NCBI RefSeq assembly: GCF_004801415.1
Contig: NZ_SSNX01000001.1
Span: 868,001 to 932,000, forward strand
Direction: 5' to 3'
DNA: 64,000 nucleotides
Origin: Deinococcus sp. KSM4-11
Lineage (GTDB): Bacteria; Deinococcota; Deinococci; Deinococcales; Deinococcaceae
The first letter of the stretch is position 1; each line of letters opens with the position of its first letter. The notes beneath the pieces were generated by a model. That model searched no databases and was not told the origin of the DNA. It was given only the letters and a program-made list of their open reading frames with translations. This document shows, in pieces, positions 28,589 through 36,168 of this stretch. The position numbers were made by a program, and so were the translations under genes.

Positions 28589-29332
28589 TCATTTCAGGGC
28601 CTTCACGTACTGCTCGCCCATGTTCCGCACGCTGGTCTCTGCGTAGATCTGCGTGGTGCCGATCCGCTTGTGCCTCAGGAACCGCTGCACCTGGTCGAGG
28701 GGCATTCCGGCATCGAGGAGGATGGTGGCCACCGACGCGCGCAGACGGTGGGGCGTGACGGCCTTCTCAATGCCAGCGGCGCTGGCTGCCTCCTTGACGA
28801 CCTTCTGCACCATGCGGGGCGTGTACTGGTCGTGCCGGTTGCTCTCGAACAGGAACCCCTCACGGCGGCCGCCGAGGTGCGTCCGCAGCTCCTGCGCCAG
28901 GCCGGGCAGGATCGGCACGTAGCCGTCGCTTCCGCCCTTGGCCACCACGATCCGGATCTGTGGGGGCTCCAGTTCCAGGTGCAGGTCCCCTGGGCGCAGC
29001 GCCACGAATTCGGACACGCGGGCGCCGGTATAGAACAGGGTCTTGATCATCAGACCGTAGACTGGTGCCCGCCGGTAGGCGTGATCGATGAGGCGTTCCA
29101 CCTCTCCCCTGTCGAGGCGGGCCACGGTGCGCTGCCGTTCCTTCGGAGGCTTCAGGCCCACCTCACGGCGCGCCGCTTCGACCGCGTGTTTGGTCTGGTC
29201 GTAGGTGAGGTGATGCTTCCGGAACAGCCGGGCCAGCTCACGGGCCACTTCGGAGACTGGAGCGGCAGAGTTCGCAGTGTCTGAATGACCGCGAACTCTG
29301 CCCCGTTTTGCTGCCGTTTCTGGTGCGCTCAC
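28589..29332 (-). CDS. Tyrosine recombinase (XerC/D type)
   Basis: 247 residues with a short N-terminal domain and a complete catalytic domain: Arg in YTGARVSEFVAL, Lys in VVAKGGSDGY, TPHRLRAS (His-x-x-Arg), RHKRIGTTQIYAET (His and nucleophile Tyr). It may resolve dimers or circularise the viral genome. Integration in miaB is better explained by the serine recombinase, whose gene abuts attR. Two inverted repeats with the arm AGTTCGC lie at and just upstream of its start, possibly its targets or an autoregulatory site. Confidence 0.88.
   Translation of the reverse strand: MSAPETAAKRGRVRGHSDTANSAAPVSEVARELARLFRKHHLTYDQTKHAVEAARREVGLKPPKERQRTVARLDRGEVERLIDHAYRRAPVYGLMIKTLFYTGARVSEFVALRPGDLHLELEPPQIRIVVAKGGSDGYVPILPGLAQELRTHLGGRREGFLFESNRHDQYTPRMVQKVVKEAASAAGIEKAVTPHRLRASVATILLDAGMPLDQVQRFLRHKRIGTTQIYAETSVRNMGEQYVKALK
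29264..29302. repeat. Inverted repeat within the start of the tyrosine recombinase gene
   Basis: Perfect 12-bp arms GGCAGAGTTCGC (29,264-29,275) and GCGAACTCTGCC (29,291-29,302) with a 15-bp spacer. Shares AGTTCGC with the repeat 51 bp away. Confidence 0.7.
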
Positions 29333-29352
29333 CCCGCCATTCTAGGTTGAGA

Positions 29353-29380
29353 AGTTCGCAGTATGAGCATTCTGCGAACT
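29353..29380. repeat. Inverted repeat upstream of the tyrosine recombinase gene
   Basis: Perfect 9-bp arms AGTTCGCAG (29,353-29,361) and CTGCGAACT (29,372-29,380), 10-bp spacer. It lies 21-48 bp before the start codon, between the divergent recombinase and lipoprotein genes. Confidence 0.7.
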
Positions 29381-29468
29381 GTCTGGAATGCGCTTCCGTG
29401 TCCGCTCAATTCTACCTAAAGATCCACGCCGAGCTGCGTAGACTGCCTTCACCCGCCATGGAGGGCTC

Positions 29469-30173
29469 ATGCCATACAAATCCCGCGCGATAGCGATCAC
29501 TCCTCTTCTGCTACTTGCTTCTTGCGCTAGCCGCATCCAATACCCAGAGCCACCAGCAGTCCTGGACTATAACCCCCATCCAGCCGCTCTCGGACAGGAA
29601 GTGACGGTGACAGGCCCAGTCAATGATGCTTTCAGCGAGGGCTTGAGTATTTATGACAACCCCGGGTTAACTGGCGCAGTTTACGGTCATGTGCTGGCAA
29701 ATCGCCAAGCTGAAGTCATCCTCAACTCGAAGATCACCATGCGCTCGGTCTTCGGTGACTTTGGGATGGTTCAGCCATTCGCCAATTACTGTGAGGACGG
29801 TGAGGTCTATGAAGATCTTCCTAATGTAGATTGGGTGAATATCGGCATCGCCGCTCTGTACGCACCTTCCAAACCACTACCCCCCACTTTTGATAAGAGT
29901 GGCGAGGCCTTCCCTGCGACGGTCGCACAGAAGCTGAATAACAATGAGCAGAGCACCATAGTGACTGGGTATTTTATCCACAGCAGAAGCGACGCAACAA
30001 TTATCAGCCACCTTTCTTGTGATACCGCAACGCAGAAGACAGATTTGTATGTCAATCTAGAGCTCAAGGCTGGGTGGAACGTGCTAAAACGCCAAGACAG
30101 GTCTACAGGTGCCTCGTTCCGCAATGTAATTTCAGTGGTGACTGGTGCAGCGGCCGATTATTCAATAAGGTGA
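29469..30173 (+). CDS. Lipoprotein cargo gene (possible lysogenic conversion)
   Basis: 234 residues with signal peptide and lipobox LLASCAS (Cys 19). The body is beta-rich with no recognised domain. It is the only plus-strand gene inside the viral lytic region and is clearly AT-richer than its neighbours, like the left cargo genes. It has a TAGACT -10-like box (29,442) and Shine-Dalgarno GGAGGG, so it can be expressed in the lysogen. A surface lipoprotein of a provirus may block superinfection; this is inference. Confidence 0.75.
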   Translation: MPYKSRAIAITPLLLLASCASRIQYPEPPAVLDYNPHPAALGQEVTVTGPVNDAFSEGLSIYDNPGLTGAVYGHVLANRQAEVILNSKITMRSVFGDFGMVQPFANYCEDGEVYEDLPNVDWVNIGIAALYAPSKPLPPTFDKSGEAFPATVAQKLNNNEQSTIVTGYFIHSRSDATIISHLSCDTATQKTDLYVNLELKAGWNVLKRQDRSTGASFRNVISVVTGAAADYSIR

Positions 30174-30195
30174 GCAACCGGCCGCGCTCTTAGCA

Positions 30196-31980
30196 TTATC
30201 TGCCCAAGTGTCCTATCGTGACGCCTGCTGAGTATCGTTGCGCCTCCCACCAGGAGAGTACCTTCTGCACTTCAGAATCGGGCACCGCGGCGTTGTTGGG
30301 CTGGTAAGAGGTGTTCTCGCTGTAGGTTCCCAATCCAGCCTCCAGGCTGTAGTCCCAGCGGGCGGCCGGATTGTTCGGGGTCGGTTTGCTGCGTGCTGAG
30401 TAGTTCCGCCGTAAGCGGATAGAAGGCACGTCGTAGGCGGGCAGGCCCGGATACAAGTCGTGTCTTCGGTAATCCCGGTTGTAGAACGACGCGTCTCCTT
30501 TCACCGACGACAGGCGCCCATCCCTCCAGCGCCCGAGCGCAGCCGCGCGGTTGTCCTCGATGGTGATGTTCCGGTGGCCGCCAGCATTCGCAAAGCTGTA
30601 GTTGTCGCTGTTTGCGGCCGCGCAGTGGTGAATCCAGATGTTCTGACCAAGCATCCCGTCCACGATCACGACCCCCCCGCTGTACTTGGGACTGTCGAAG
30701 CCAGGATCCCAGCCGTGGTGGGCGCCGTTGCCCCGGATGAAGCGGAACTCCATTGGGCTGTCGTCGGTGCCGCTCGACGAGCTGATGTTCACCTTGTCCT
30801 CGACGTAGCTCTTGCCCTCTTCGTCCAGGAGATCCAGCCACTCCACCAGGACGCGGGGAACGTTCTTCACGTCGTTGAACTGGAGGTGCTGCAGTCGGTA
30901 GAAGTTCTGCTGGTAGCCGCCCTTCCCGTCGCTCATTCGCCCTTCTACATTCAGACCCTTGTAGAGCCTGATCCGGATGGTGACCGCCTGCGTGGCCAGG
31001 CCGAGCCACTTGCGGAGGTAGACGCCGGCCGTGTGGTCGTGCTCGATGTTCCCTAGGTCGGCCATGTCGAAGTTCTGCAGGTCGATGAAGCCGCCGAAGT
31101 TGCGGCCAGCCACGTCGGGATTCAGGCCGAGGCCGAACAGGTCAGGGGCGATGAGCTTGGTGTGATCCATGCCGCTCTGCACGTGGGCACCCTTTGAGCG
31201 GGTCTGACCGATCAGGGTGACTTCCTCCTTGGTCATGAGCTTCACAGCTGGCTTGAACGGATCCGTGCTCTGCCAGGCGCCCCTATAGACGCCTCCCCTG
31301 GTGATGACCAGGTTGTCCATCCACGTCGGCCCGATCACGACCGGCGCAGGCGTCGGGGGCGGTGCAGGCGCTGGCTGAGGCACCACGACCGGCGTAGGCG
31401 TCGGAGCTGATGCAGGGAGGGGCACCGGCAGGCCGCCACCAGGTACCAGGATCTGGCAGACCTTCGGGGTGCCCACAGCCGGATCCGTCCCGAAGAAGGC
31501 GTTGTTGCAGTAGCCGGTAGTCGTGACCTCGCGGGCCACCCACTTGTCTCCTGCTCCATAGCGCACCACCTGTGTGCCTGACACGGCAAACTTCTCGTTC
31601 TCCTTGGCCACAGGCGTGTAGACCCCAAGCGGAGCGGGCCCGCTCACGGGAGGGGCGGCCGGCGCCGGGGCTGGCACTGGTGCCGGAGTTGGTGCAGGTG
31701 CAGGCGTGGGTACCGGCGCTGGAGCGGGCGTGGGCGCTGGCACGGGAACGGGCACAGGTGCAGGCGTGGGAATGGGTGCCGGAGCTGGCTGCGGCGTGGG
31801 TACCGGCGGGGTCGTGACCGATCCCAGCCAGGACGGATCCGGCGTCACCACCGGGGGCGTGACCGGCACAGTGGGCAGTGGGGTGGGTGTAGGTGTTGGA
31901 ACTGGTGCAGGCGCCGCTGGCGGCGGCATCGGGGGCTTGGGCAGGAAGAAGTTGAGCAGTCGAGTGATCCAGTTGAACAT
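30196..31980 (-). CDS. Membrane-anchored beta-helix spike/host-recognition protein
   Basis: 594 residues. An amphipathic N-terminal helix (MFNWITRLLNFFLP), a ~100-residue Pro/Thr/Val linker, a small domain with two cysteines (TGYCNNAFFGTDP, PKVCQILVP), a second Pro linker, then a right-handed beta-helix of about 370 residues (GVVIVDGMLGQNIWIHHCAA, GHRNITIEDNRAAALG). Such helices occur in polysaccharide-cleaving or -binding tailspikes. Its own RBS (GGAG) and separation from the virion operon suggest separate regulation. The lyase activity is not shown. Confidence 0.72.
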   Translation of the reverse strand: MFNWITRLLNFFLPKPPMPPPAAPAPVPTPTPTPLPTVPVTPPVVTPDPSWLGSVTTPPVPTPQPAPAPIPTPAPVPVPVPAPTPAPAPVPTPAPAPTPAPVPAPAPAAPPVSGPAPLGVYTPVAKENEKFAVSGTQVVRYGAGDKWVAREVTTTGYCNNAFFGTDPAVGTPKVCQILVPGGGLPVPLPASAPTPTPVVVPQPAPAPPPTPAPVVIGPTWMDNLVITRGGVYRGAWQSTDPFKPAVKLMTKEEVTLIGQTRSKGAHVQSGMDHTKLIAPDLFGLGLNPDVAGRNFGGFIDLQNFDMADLGNIEHDHTAGVYLRKWLGLATQAVTIRIRLYKGLNVEGRMSDGKGGYQQNFYRLQHLQFNDVKNVPRVLVEWLDLLDEEGKSYVEDKVNISSSSGTDDSPMEFRFIRGNGAHHGWDPGFDSPKYSGGVVIVDGMLGQNIWIHHCAAANSDNYSFANAGGHRNITIEDNRAAALGRWRDGRLSSVKGDASFYNRDYRRHDLYPGLPAYDVPSIRLRRNYSARSKPTPNNPAARWDYSLEAGLGTYSENTSYQPNNAAVPDSEVQKVLSWWEAQRYSAGVTIGHLGR

Positions 31981-32004
31981 GCAGACTCCAGGGGTGAGAG
32001 GCGG

Positions 32005-32307
32005 TCAGCCGACACGGCAGGCGAACTCAAACAGGGCATCGAGCTTCAGGGCCACCCCCTTGCCGATACCGGGCCGGTGGGTCATGGAGCCGCCCTCGCC
32101 GATCCGGCTGTATTGGGAGATCTCGCCGATGTGTTCCAGCACCGTGTCTGCGGCCTGAGGTGAGCCCAGGAGGATCACCAGCAGCTCCCGGTCGGTCAGG
32201 TCGTTGATCGATCCGGGCTTGCGTTTCGAGTACAGCTGATTGAAGCGGGCCGCTCCGGGATTCTTGGTGGAGCGCTTGGTGGGGCTCTTGGTAGGGGTGC
32301 CACTCAA
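32005..32307 (-). CDS. RadC N-terminal (HhH) domain protein
   Basis: 100 residues: a Lys/Thr-rich tail, then LTDRELLVILLGS ... RIGEGGSMTHRPGIGKGVAL, the helix-hairpin-helix part that precedes the JAB domain in RadC. The metalloprotease domain is absent. Starts at a TTG with GGAGGAACCC before it. Probably a DNA-binding protein for viral replication or packaging. Confidence 0.7.
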   Translation of the reverse strand: MSGTPTKSPTKRSTKNPGAARFNQLYSKRKPGSINDLTDRELLVILLGSPQAADTVLEHIGEISQYSRIGEGGSMTHRPGIGKGVALKLDALFEFACRVG

Positions 32308-32392
32308 AAGGGTTCCTCCACGCGAAAAAACGAGGCCACAGGACGGCCAGGAATGGCCCTCCGGAAGCGGCTGAGGGGTAACGGATGGGGGC

Positions 32393-33247
32393 TCACAGGG
32401 TGACGCCGGCCGACTTCGCCTCCTTCACGAGCCGGCCGAGCTGGAGGTTCAGGTTCCGGATCCGGGTGCGGTGGGTCTGCTGAGCCTTGCTGGTCTTCGC
32501 CTTGCCGAGCTTCAGCTGCGCCGCCTTCAGGTCGTTGGAGGCCTTCAGGTGATCCGTGCGGATCTGCGTGGCCGTCCGGTGCTTCTTCGTGCTGACCTTG
32601 GCCTTCCGCGTGGCGGCCGCGCGCGTGGCCTGGTCGCTGCGGTAGGCGCTGTGCAGCCCCTGGCGTTCGATCTGCTCCAGGATCTTCTGCCCGTCCTCGG
32701 ACAGCAGGCCGTCCGCAATGTCCTGTTCGAGGTCGCGCAGCTGCGCCTGTGTCAGCTCTCCCCTCGCCACGGCGCGGCGTGCTTCCAGGAACTGGACGCG
32801 GTACCGCACCGGGATCCGGATTCCGGTGGCCTCGTCCCGCTTGTGAATCTTCGTAATGACCATGCCGTCCTGCTGGCTGGCCCGGCCCACCTTCAGGCGC
32901 AGGGGAGTGCTCTCCTTCGGGGTCTTCACCCAGCGGCCGGTGCGGGCATCCTTCCAGCGGGTGGACACCACCTGGATCGGGTAGATGTGGGCGCGTGGGC
33001 GGGATGCCACTCCGGGCTGCGCTGGGACGGGTCTCTTGTCACCCTTCCGGCGCACCGTGCCGCCCTTGATGCCAGGGGCCGCCCCCGTCCACGTCCAGCG
33101 ACCGCCGGATGCGCTGGCCTTGCCTGAGATCTCCAGCATGGTCAGATCCGCCGTGGTGTCCGCCGGCGATCGCCCCGTGCGGGCGGCCAGGTCGTCCACC
33201 AGGATCGGCCCGCGACTGGCCTTCAGTGCTGCTTCCGTTGTGGTCAT
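32393..33247 (-). CDS. Winged-helix protein with basic C-terminus, 284 aa
   Basis: Residues 3-52 ([20 protein letters not shown]...[16 protein letters not shown]) resemble a DprA-type winged helix. The middle is beta-rich; the last 80 residues are a Lys/Arg/Ala coil ([20 protein letters not shown]). Strong Shine-Dalgarno (GGAGGATTC). DNA-binding is likely; the role in replication is unknown. Confidence 0.68.
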   Translation of the reverse strand: MTTTEAALKASRGPILVDDLAARTGRSPADTTADLTMLEISGKASASGGRWTWTGAAPGIKGGTVRRKGDKRPVPAQPGVASRPRAHIYPIQVVSTRWKDARTGRWVKTPKESTPLRLKVGRASQQDGMVITKIHKRDEATGIRIPVRYRVQFLEARRAVARGELTQAQLRDLEQDIADGLLSEDGQKILEQIERQGLHSAYRSDQATRAAATRKAKVSTKKHRTATQIRTDHLKASNDLKAAQLKLGKAKTSKAQQTHRTRIRNLNLQLGRLVKEAKSAGVTL

Positions 33248-33304
33248 GAATCCTCCAAATTCTGTAAATGGCGTAGTTCTGCTGTTGGATGGATCCGCAA
33301 ATGG

Positions 33305-33463
33305 TCAGGAATGCGCGCCGTGCAGCGCGCGAAAGAAGTGGCACCCACACGTGGAATCCCACGTGCAACAGTCCACGGCCGTCGGCGAGTACTCGGCCGG
33401 ATCCTGCGCACGGTCGCGGCGGACATCGATGTCGGCCCGTTCTGCGGGTGACGTAGCACTCAC
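33305..33463 (-). CDS. Possible 52-aa Cys/His peptide
   Basis: GTG start overlapping the stop of the replication gene (GTGA), the overlap style used throughout this operon. The C-terminal part contains CCTWDSTCGCHFF, a possible zinc motif. A rival 71-residue frame (33,244-33,459) also uses overlapping signals. Only one is likely real. Confidence 0.4.
   Translation of the reverse strand: MSATSPAERADIDVRRDRAQDPAEYSPTAVDCCTWDSTCGCHFFRALHGAHS
33338..33362. repeat. Dyad element S2
   Basis: GTGGCACCCACAC GTGG AATCCCAC, with partial dyad symmetry, about 90 bp upstream of the winged-helix gene; related to S1 (28,522) and S3 (35,304). Confidence 0.5.
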
Positions 33464-34719
33464 GCCACCGACCACCCCCGAGGGGCCAGCTGGTAGGCGT
33501 CCTTCAGTTGCGCCCACAGGCTCTGTCCACCCCCCTCCGGGATGGCCTTCAGCCGCCACATCAGCAGCGCGCCCGCGTTCGTGCAGTCGCCGGCGGCCAG
33601 GTCACCGCGCACCTGGTCCATCGTCAGCAGCACGACGTCCCAGAGGTTCACGCCCACGGTATCGAGGCGCAGCAGGCGCCAGAGCACCCAGTGGTACATG
33701 CTCACGCTGCCCGAATCCCCGTACAGCGCCGCGAGGTAGTGGGCCGCAGCATCCACCGCAGCGGCCTGCTCGTGCCTCCGGAGTCCCCGGACACTCTGCA
33801 CGTCCCAGACCGCGCCCAGCGCGGCGCTACGCGCTGCAACAGTCATATTTAACGGGGGTGTGGATTTGAAACCGGGATTAACAGTCCAGCGCACGGCGAT
33901 TTCTGCGCCTTCAGTCGCCTTTAGGCCTTCTAATGACTGTTGCAGTCCCGCATTTTTGAGCGCCCAGACGGTACGCAGGCCCTCTGCGGTGCCCTTGTTC
34001 TTCGAGGCGGCCACGCTGTCCGCGCACAGGTCGCGCCACTCGTGCTTCAGGGCCTCGTGGGACACCCGCAGGCCACAGCGTGGACCAGTGAGGCTCACGG
34101 CCCACAGCAGGCCGTCAGAGACCCCTGTGCGCGCCGCCGTGCCCTTGCCCTTCCCGCTGGCCTTGGCCCGCTTCTGCTGCGCCTCCACGGAGCCGCGCGC
34201 CGCGATCGGCGCGGCCGCCGTCTTGTGATCCCAGCGGACGGCCAGCTGGTGGCCCCGGATCTCCCCGGTCTCCACATCGACGTCCTCTCCGATCTCCTGA
34301 GCCCAGCGCCACACCGTGGAGCGGTTCACTTCCAGGATCAGGGCCAGCAATTCCGCCGGCAGGTGCAGCTCCGCGACGTCCGGCAGGCGGGACAGGCCCC
34401 GACTGCGCGCGTTCCCGACCGCACAGAGCACCAGGAGGCCGTACAGCCGCCGGGCACCCGGGCTGATCTCCAGGCCGCGCGTAGCCTGGCCAGCCAGGCG
34501 CTCCGCCGTGGCGTGCAGATCCCGGTACGCATCCACCATGAGCGGGCTGGGGCCCGCGATCGCCACGCGCGGATCCGGCCGGGCATCGATCACGCTGGCC
34601 GGTGGCGTGAAGACGATGGGGGCCGGGCTTGGCGTGGCCTCCACTTCAGGCGGTACCGTCTCCCCTGCTGAGGGGAACAGGCCGCGCACCTTCTCCAGGA
34701 ACTTGCGGGTGGCGGTCAT
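33460..34719 (-). CDS. Putative replication initiator, 419 aa
   Basis: The longest protein of the early block. Residues ~85-160 (EISPGARRLYGLLVLCAVGN ... LALILEVNRSTVWRWAQEIG) look like a helix-turn-helix DNA-binding region. A Lys/Gly/Ala linker follows, then a second helical region (SHEALKHEWRDLCADSVAAS). This two-part layout fits plasmid/phage replication initiators, but I see no helicase or primase motif. The ATG at 34,719 overlaps the upstream stop (ATGA); the longer frame upstream is a shadow. Function is inferred from position and length. Confidence 0.55.
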   Translation of the reverse strand: MTATRKFLEKVRGLFPSAGETVPPEVEATPSPAPIVFTPPASVIDARPDPRVAIAGPSPLMVDAYRDLHATAERLAGQATRGLEISPGARRLYGLLVLCAVGNARSRGLSRLPDVAELHLPAELLALILEVNRSTVWRWAQEIGEDVDVETGEIRGHQLAVRWDHKTAAAPIAARGSVEAQQKRAKASGKGKGTAARTGVSDGLLWAVSLTGPRCGLRVSHEALKHEWRDLCADSVAASKNKGTAEGLRTVWALKNAGLQQSLEGLKATEGAEIAVRWTVNPGFKSTPPLNMTVAARSAALGAVWDVQSVRGLRRHEQAAAVDAAAHYLAALYGDSGSVSMYHWVLWRLLRLDTVGVNLWDVVLLTMDQVRGDLAAGDCTNAGALLMWRLKAIPEGGGQSLWAQLKDAYQLAPRGWSVA

Positions 34720-34982
34720 TTCGACAGCGCCTTTTCGATCGCTCCGGAGGTGGCCTCGGCGATCGTGGCCATGTACTTCAGCCCCTCCTCGTCGGACACC
34801 CCGCACGCTTCGAGGGCCACGCGCAGCGCCTCCGTGGCGGCGCCCTTCATGGCCCGGTCTGCCTGCTGCACGACGTCCAGCTGCTCCGGCGATAACAGCG
34901 CCTTCAGGAGGATCCGCTGACGCAGCTCCGTCCGCACGGCCAGCAGCAGCGCCACGCCGCCGGCGGTCAGTGCGGCACTCAC
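34716..34982 (-). CDS. Small membrane-associated early protein, 88 aa
   Basis: Starts at a GTG overlapping the upstream stop (GTGA): MSAALTAGGVALLLAV, one short hydrophobic helix, then a helical charged body (SPEQLDVVQQADRAMKGAAT). Coupled to the replication gene by ATGA overlap, so it may tether or assist replication. No homologue known to me. Confidence 0.65.
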   Translation of the reverse strand: MSAALTAGGVALLLAVRTELRQRILLKALLSPEQLDVVQQADRAMKGAATEALRVALEACGVSDEEGLKYMATIAEATSGAIEKALSK

Positions 34983-35266
34983 AGTCCACTTCCCTTCAGC
35001 TGTCGGTCGGCCTTCCGGCGCTGGAAGCGCACCGTGTTCGAAGCGTGACGCACCAGGTGCTGCACCCGCAGGTTCATGGGGTGGCGCTTCGAGATGGTGG
35101 CTACCCGGGCGGCCAGCGCGTCGAGCACCTGGACGTCGAGGCGCTGGCCCGCACTGATCGCCTTCGACGGGATCTGGCTCAGTTCCGCACAGTCCGTGGA
35201 GACCATGCCGGGCACCTCCGCGAACAGAGAGCCAATGGGGGGAAGTGGAGCGGACGCGTGTGTCAT
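34979..35266 (-). CDS. Early protein, 95 aa
   Basis: Basic C-terminus (HPMNLRVQHLVRHASNTVRF, then QRRKADRQLKGSG) with helical sequence, suggesting DNA binding. First gene after the 286-bp gap carrying dyad S3, and coupled to the next gene. No family recognised. Confidence 0.65.
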   Translation of the reverse strand: MTHASAPLPPIGSLFAEVPGMVSTDCAELSQIPSKAISAGQRLDVQVLDALAARVATISKRHPMNLRVQHLVRHASNTVRFQRRKADRQLKGSGL

Positions 35267-35552
35267 GGGGGGAGTCCTTGTGTGCGGCTAGGCACGCGTT
35301 GAAGTGGCATCCCGGTTGGGGAACCCACTGCGCTGCCCACCACGGGCGGAAAACGGGCAAAGGGACGTCGTGGCCGCCGGAAACGTGGCGGTCGCATGGG
35401 AGACCAGGGGTGGACGCACCCCGCATGGCCCACTCGGTGGGGGAGTCGGGATGGACGCTCACCAGGGCAGCCGGAGGGGGCTGCCCACTGGTCAGCGGCG
35501 GTGGTTCACGAGAACGCTGGGGGGCCGCGCTCCCGTGGTTGGGGGTGCTTGC
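35267..35552. other. 286-bp non-coding gap, candidate origin/promoter region
   Basis: The longest gap in the early block. It contains dyad S3 (35,304), an 8-bp hairpin GGGCAGCC/GGCTGCCC (35,465-35,486) and several GTGG/CCAC clusters. It lies directly upstream of the replication genes, so it is a candidate origin or promoter. No supported ORF. Confidence 0.4.
35304..35328. repeat. Dyad element S3
   Basis: GTGGCATCCCGG then TTGGGGAACCCAC: outer GTGG/CCAC and inner CCC/GGG symmetry, about 40 bp before the 95-aa gene. Related to S1 and S2; S2 and S3 share GAAGTGGCA. Confidence 0.5.
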
Positions 35553-35780
35553 TCACTCCGGCTCTCCGGAGGGAATGGGAGGGCGCTCCAGGGCGTGGCG
35601 GGACGCCTCGCGGATCAGTTCGACGGTGGCCGCGCCGGCCAGGCTGATCTGCATGACCAGCGCGGCCTGCACCAGCAGGCGGGCCAGCGCGGACATGGCC
35701 ACGCCCAGCAGCGCCCCAATCAGCAGCGCGCCCAGCCACAGGGCCAAGCACGTCCGGCCAGGCGCCGGGTCACCCTTCAC
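35553..35780 (-). CDS. Small membrane protein, 75 aa
   Basis: GTG start overlapping the upstream stop (GTGA). Two hydrophobic stretches (CLALWLGALLIGALLGVAMS and LLVQAALVMQISLAGAATVE), then a short acidic tail. Function unknown; an early membrane protein of the virus. Confidence 0.65.
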   Translation of the reverse strand: MKGDPAPGRTCLALWLGALLIGALLGVAMSALARLLVQAALVMQISLAGAATVELIREASRHALERPPIPSGEPE

Positions 35781-35995
35781 AGGGCCACGCCCCAGCGCAT
35801 GAGCACCTGTGGCGAGAGGTAGCGGCTGTGAGTCCCTACCCAGCCCAGGCGCTGCGTCTGTCCGCAGTGGGTGCAGTGCAGCGAGTACATGGTGTGATTC
35901 GCCTGCGCCTCGCCCAGCAGCTCCACTTGCTCGTGCTGGCACAGCGGGCAGCTGGCCAGGGTCATGTCCAGCGTGGGGGCAGCCGGGAGGGTCAA
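35777..35995 (-). CDS. Zinc-ribbon protein, 72 aa
   Basis: CPLCQHE and CTHCGQTQ form a CxxC-x~20-CxxC zinc ribbon. TTG start overlapping the upstream stop (35,992-35,994); an ATG ten codons later is an alternative. Possible regulator or DNA-binding accessory of the early operon. Confidence 0.72.
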   Translation of the reverse strand: MTLPAAPTLDMTLASCPLCQHEQVELLGEAQANHTMYSLHCTHCGQTQRLGWVGTHSRYLSPQVLMRWGVAL

Positions 35996-36168
35996 TCCGC
36001 GGCCTCAACAGCGACGGTCTTGACCTGCTGCGCCTGGCGCGCCACGTGCTGCGCCAGGCGGTCGGCGATCAACGCCTGTGCCTGCTCGGTGGTGCCTCCG
36101 CTGGGCAGGCCTTCGATGACCACGCCCGCGAAGTACAGGGGCGGCCGCTCGCGCTTGCGCCCGCTCAT
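35992..36168 (-). CDS. Small early protein, 57 aa
   Basis: MSGRKRERPPLYFAGVVIEG then an amphipathic Gln/Ala helix (EQAQALIADRLAQHVARQAQ). Overlaps both neighbours (ATGA and TTGA). No motif recognised; the overlap pattern supports translation. Confidence 0.62.
   Translation of the reverse strand: MSGRKRERPPLYFAGVVIEGLPSGGTTEQAQALIADRLAQHVARQAQQVKTVAVEAAD

Noticed and set aside
28589..29332. Tyrosine recombinase as the integrase responsible for the miaB insertion
   Set aside because: It lies in the middle of the element, far from both ends; the serine recombinase gene abuts attR and the core is short, as for serine integrases.
31640..31960. Repetitive DNA resembling a CRISPR or tandem array
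   Set aside because: The repeats are irregular and follow Pro-Thr-Pro codons; no conserved repeat-spacer pattern.
31706..32158. Gly/Val-rich plus-strand frame opposite the spike linker
   Set aside because: It is the complement of the Pro/Thr linker codons; low complexity only.
33244..33459. 71-codon minus-strand frame between the replication and winged-helix genes
   Set aside because: Its overlap signals are as good as those of the 52-codon frame, but its Arg-rich sequence looks like a shadow. Kept only as an alternative.
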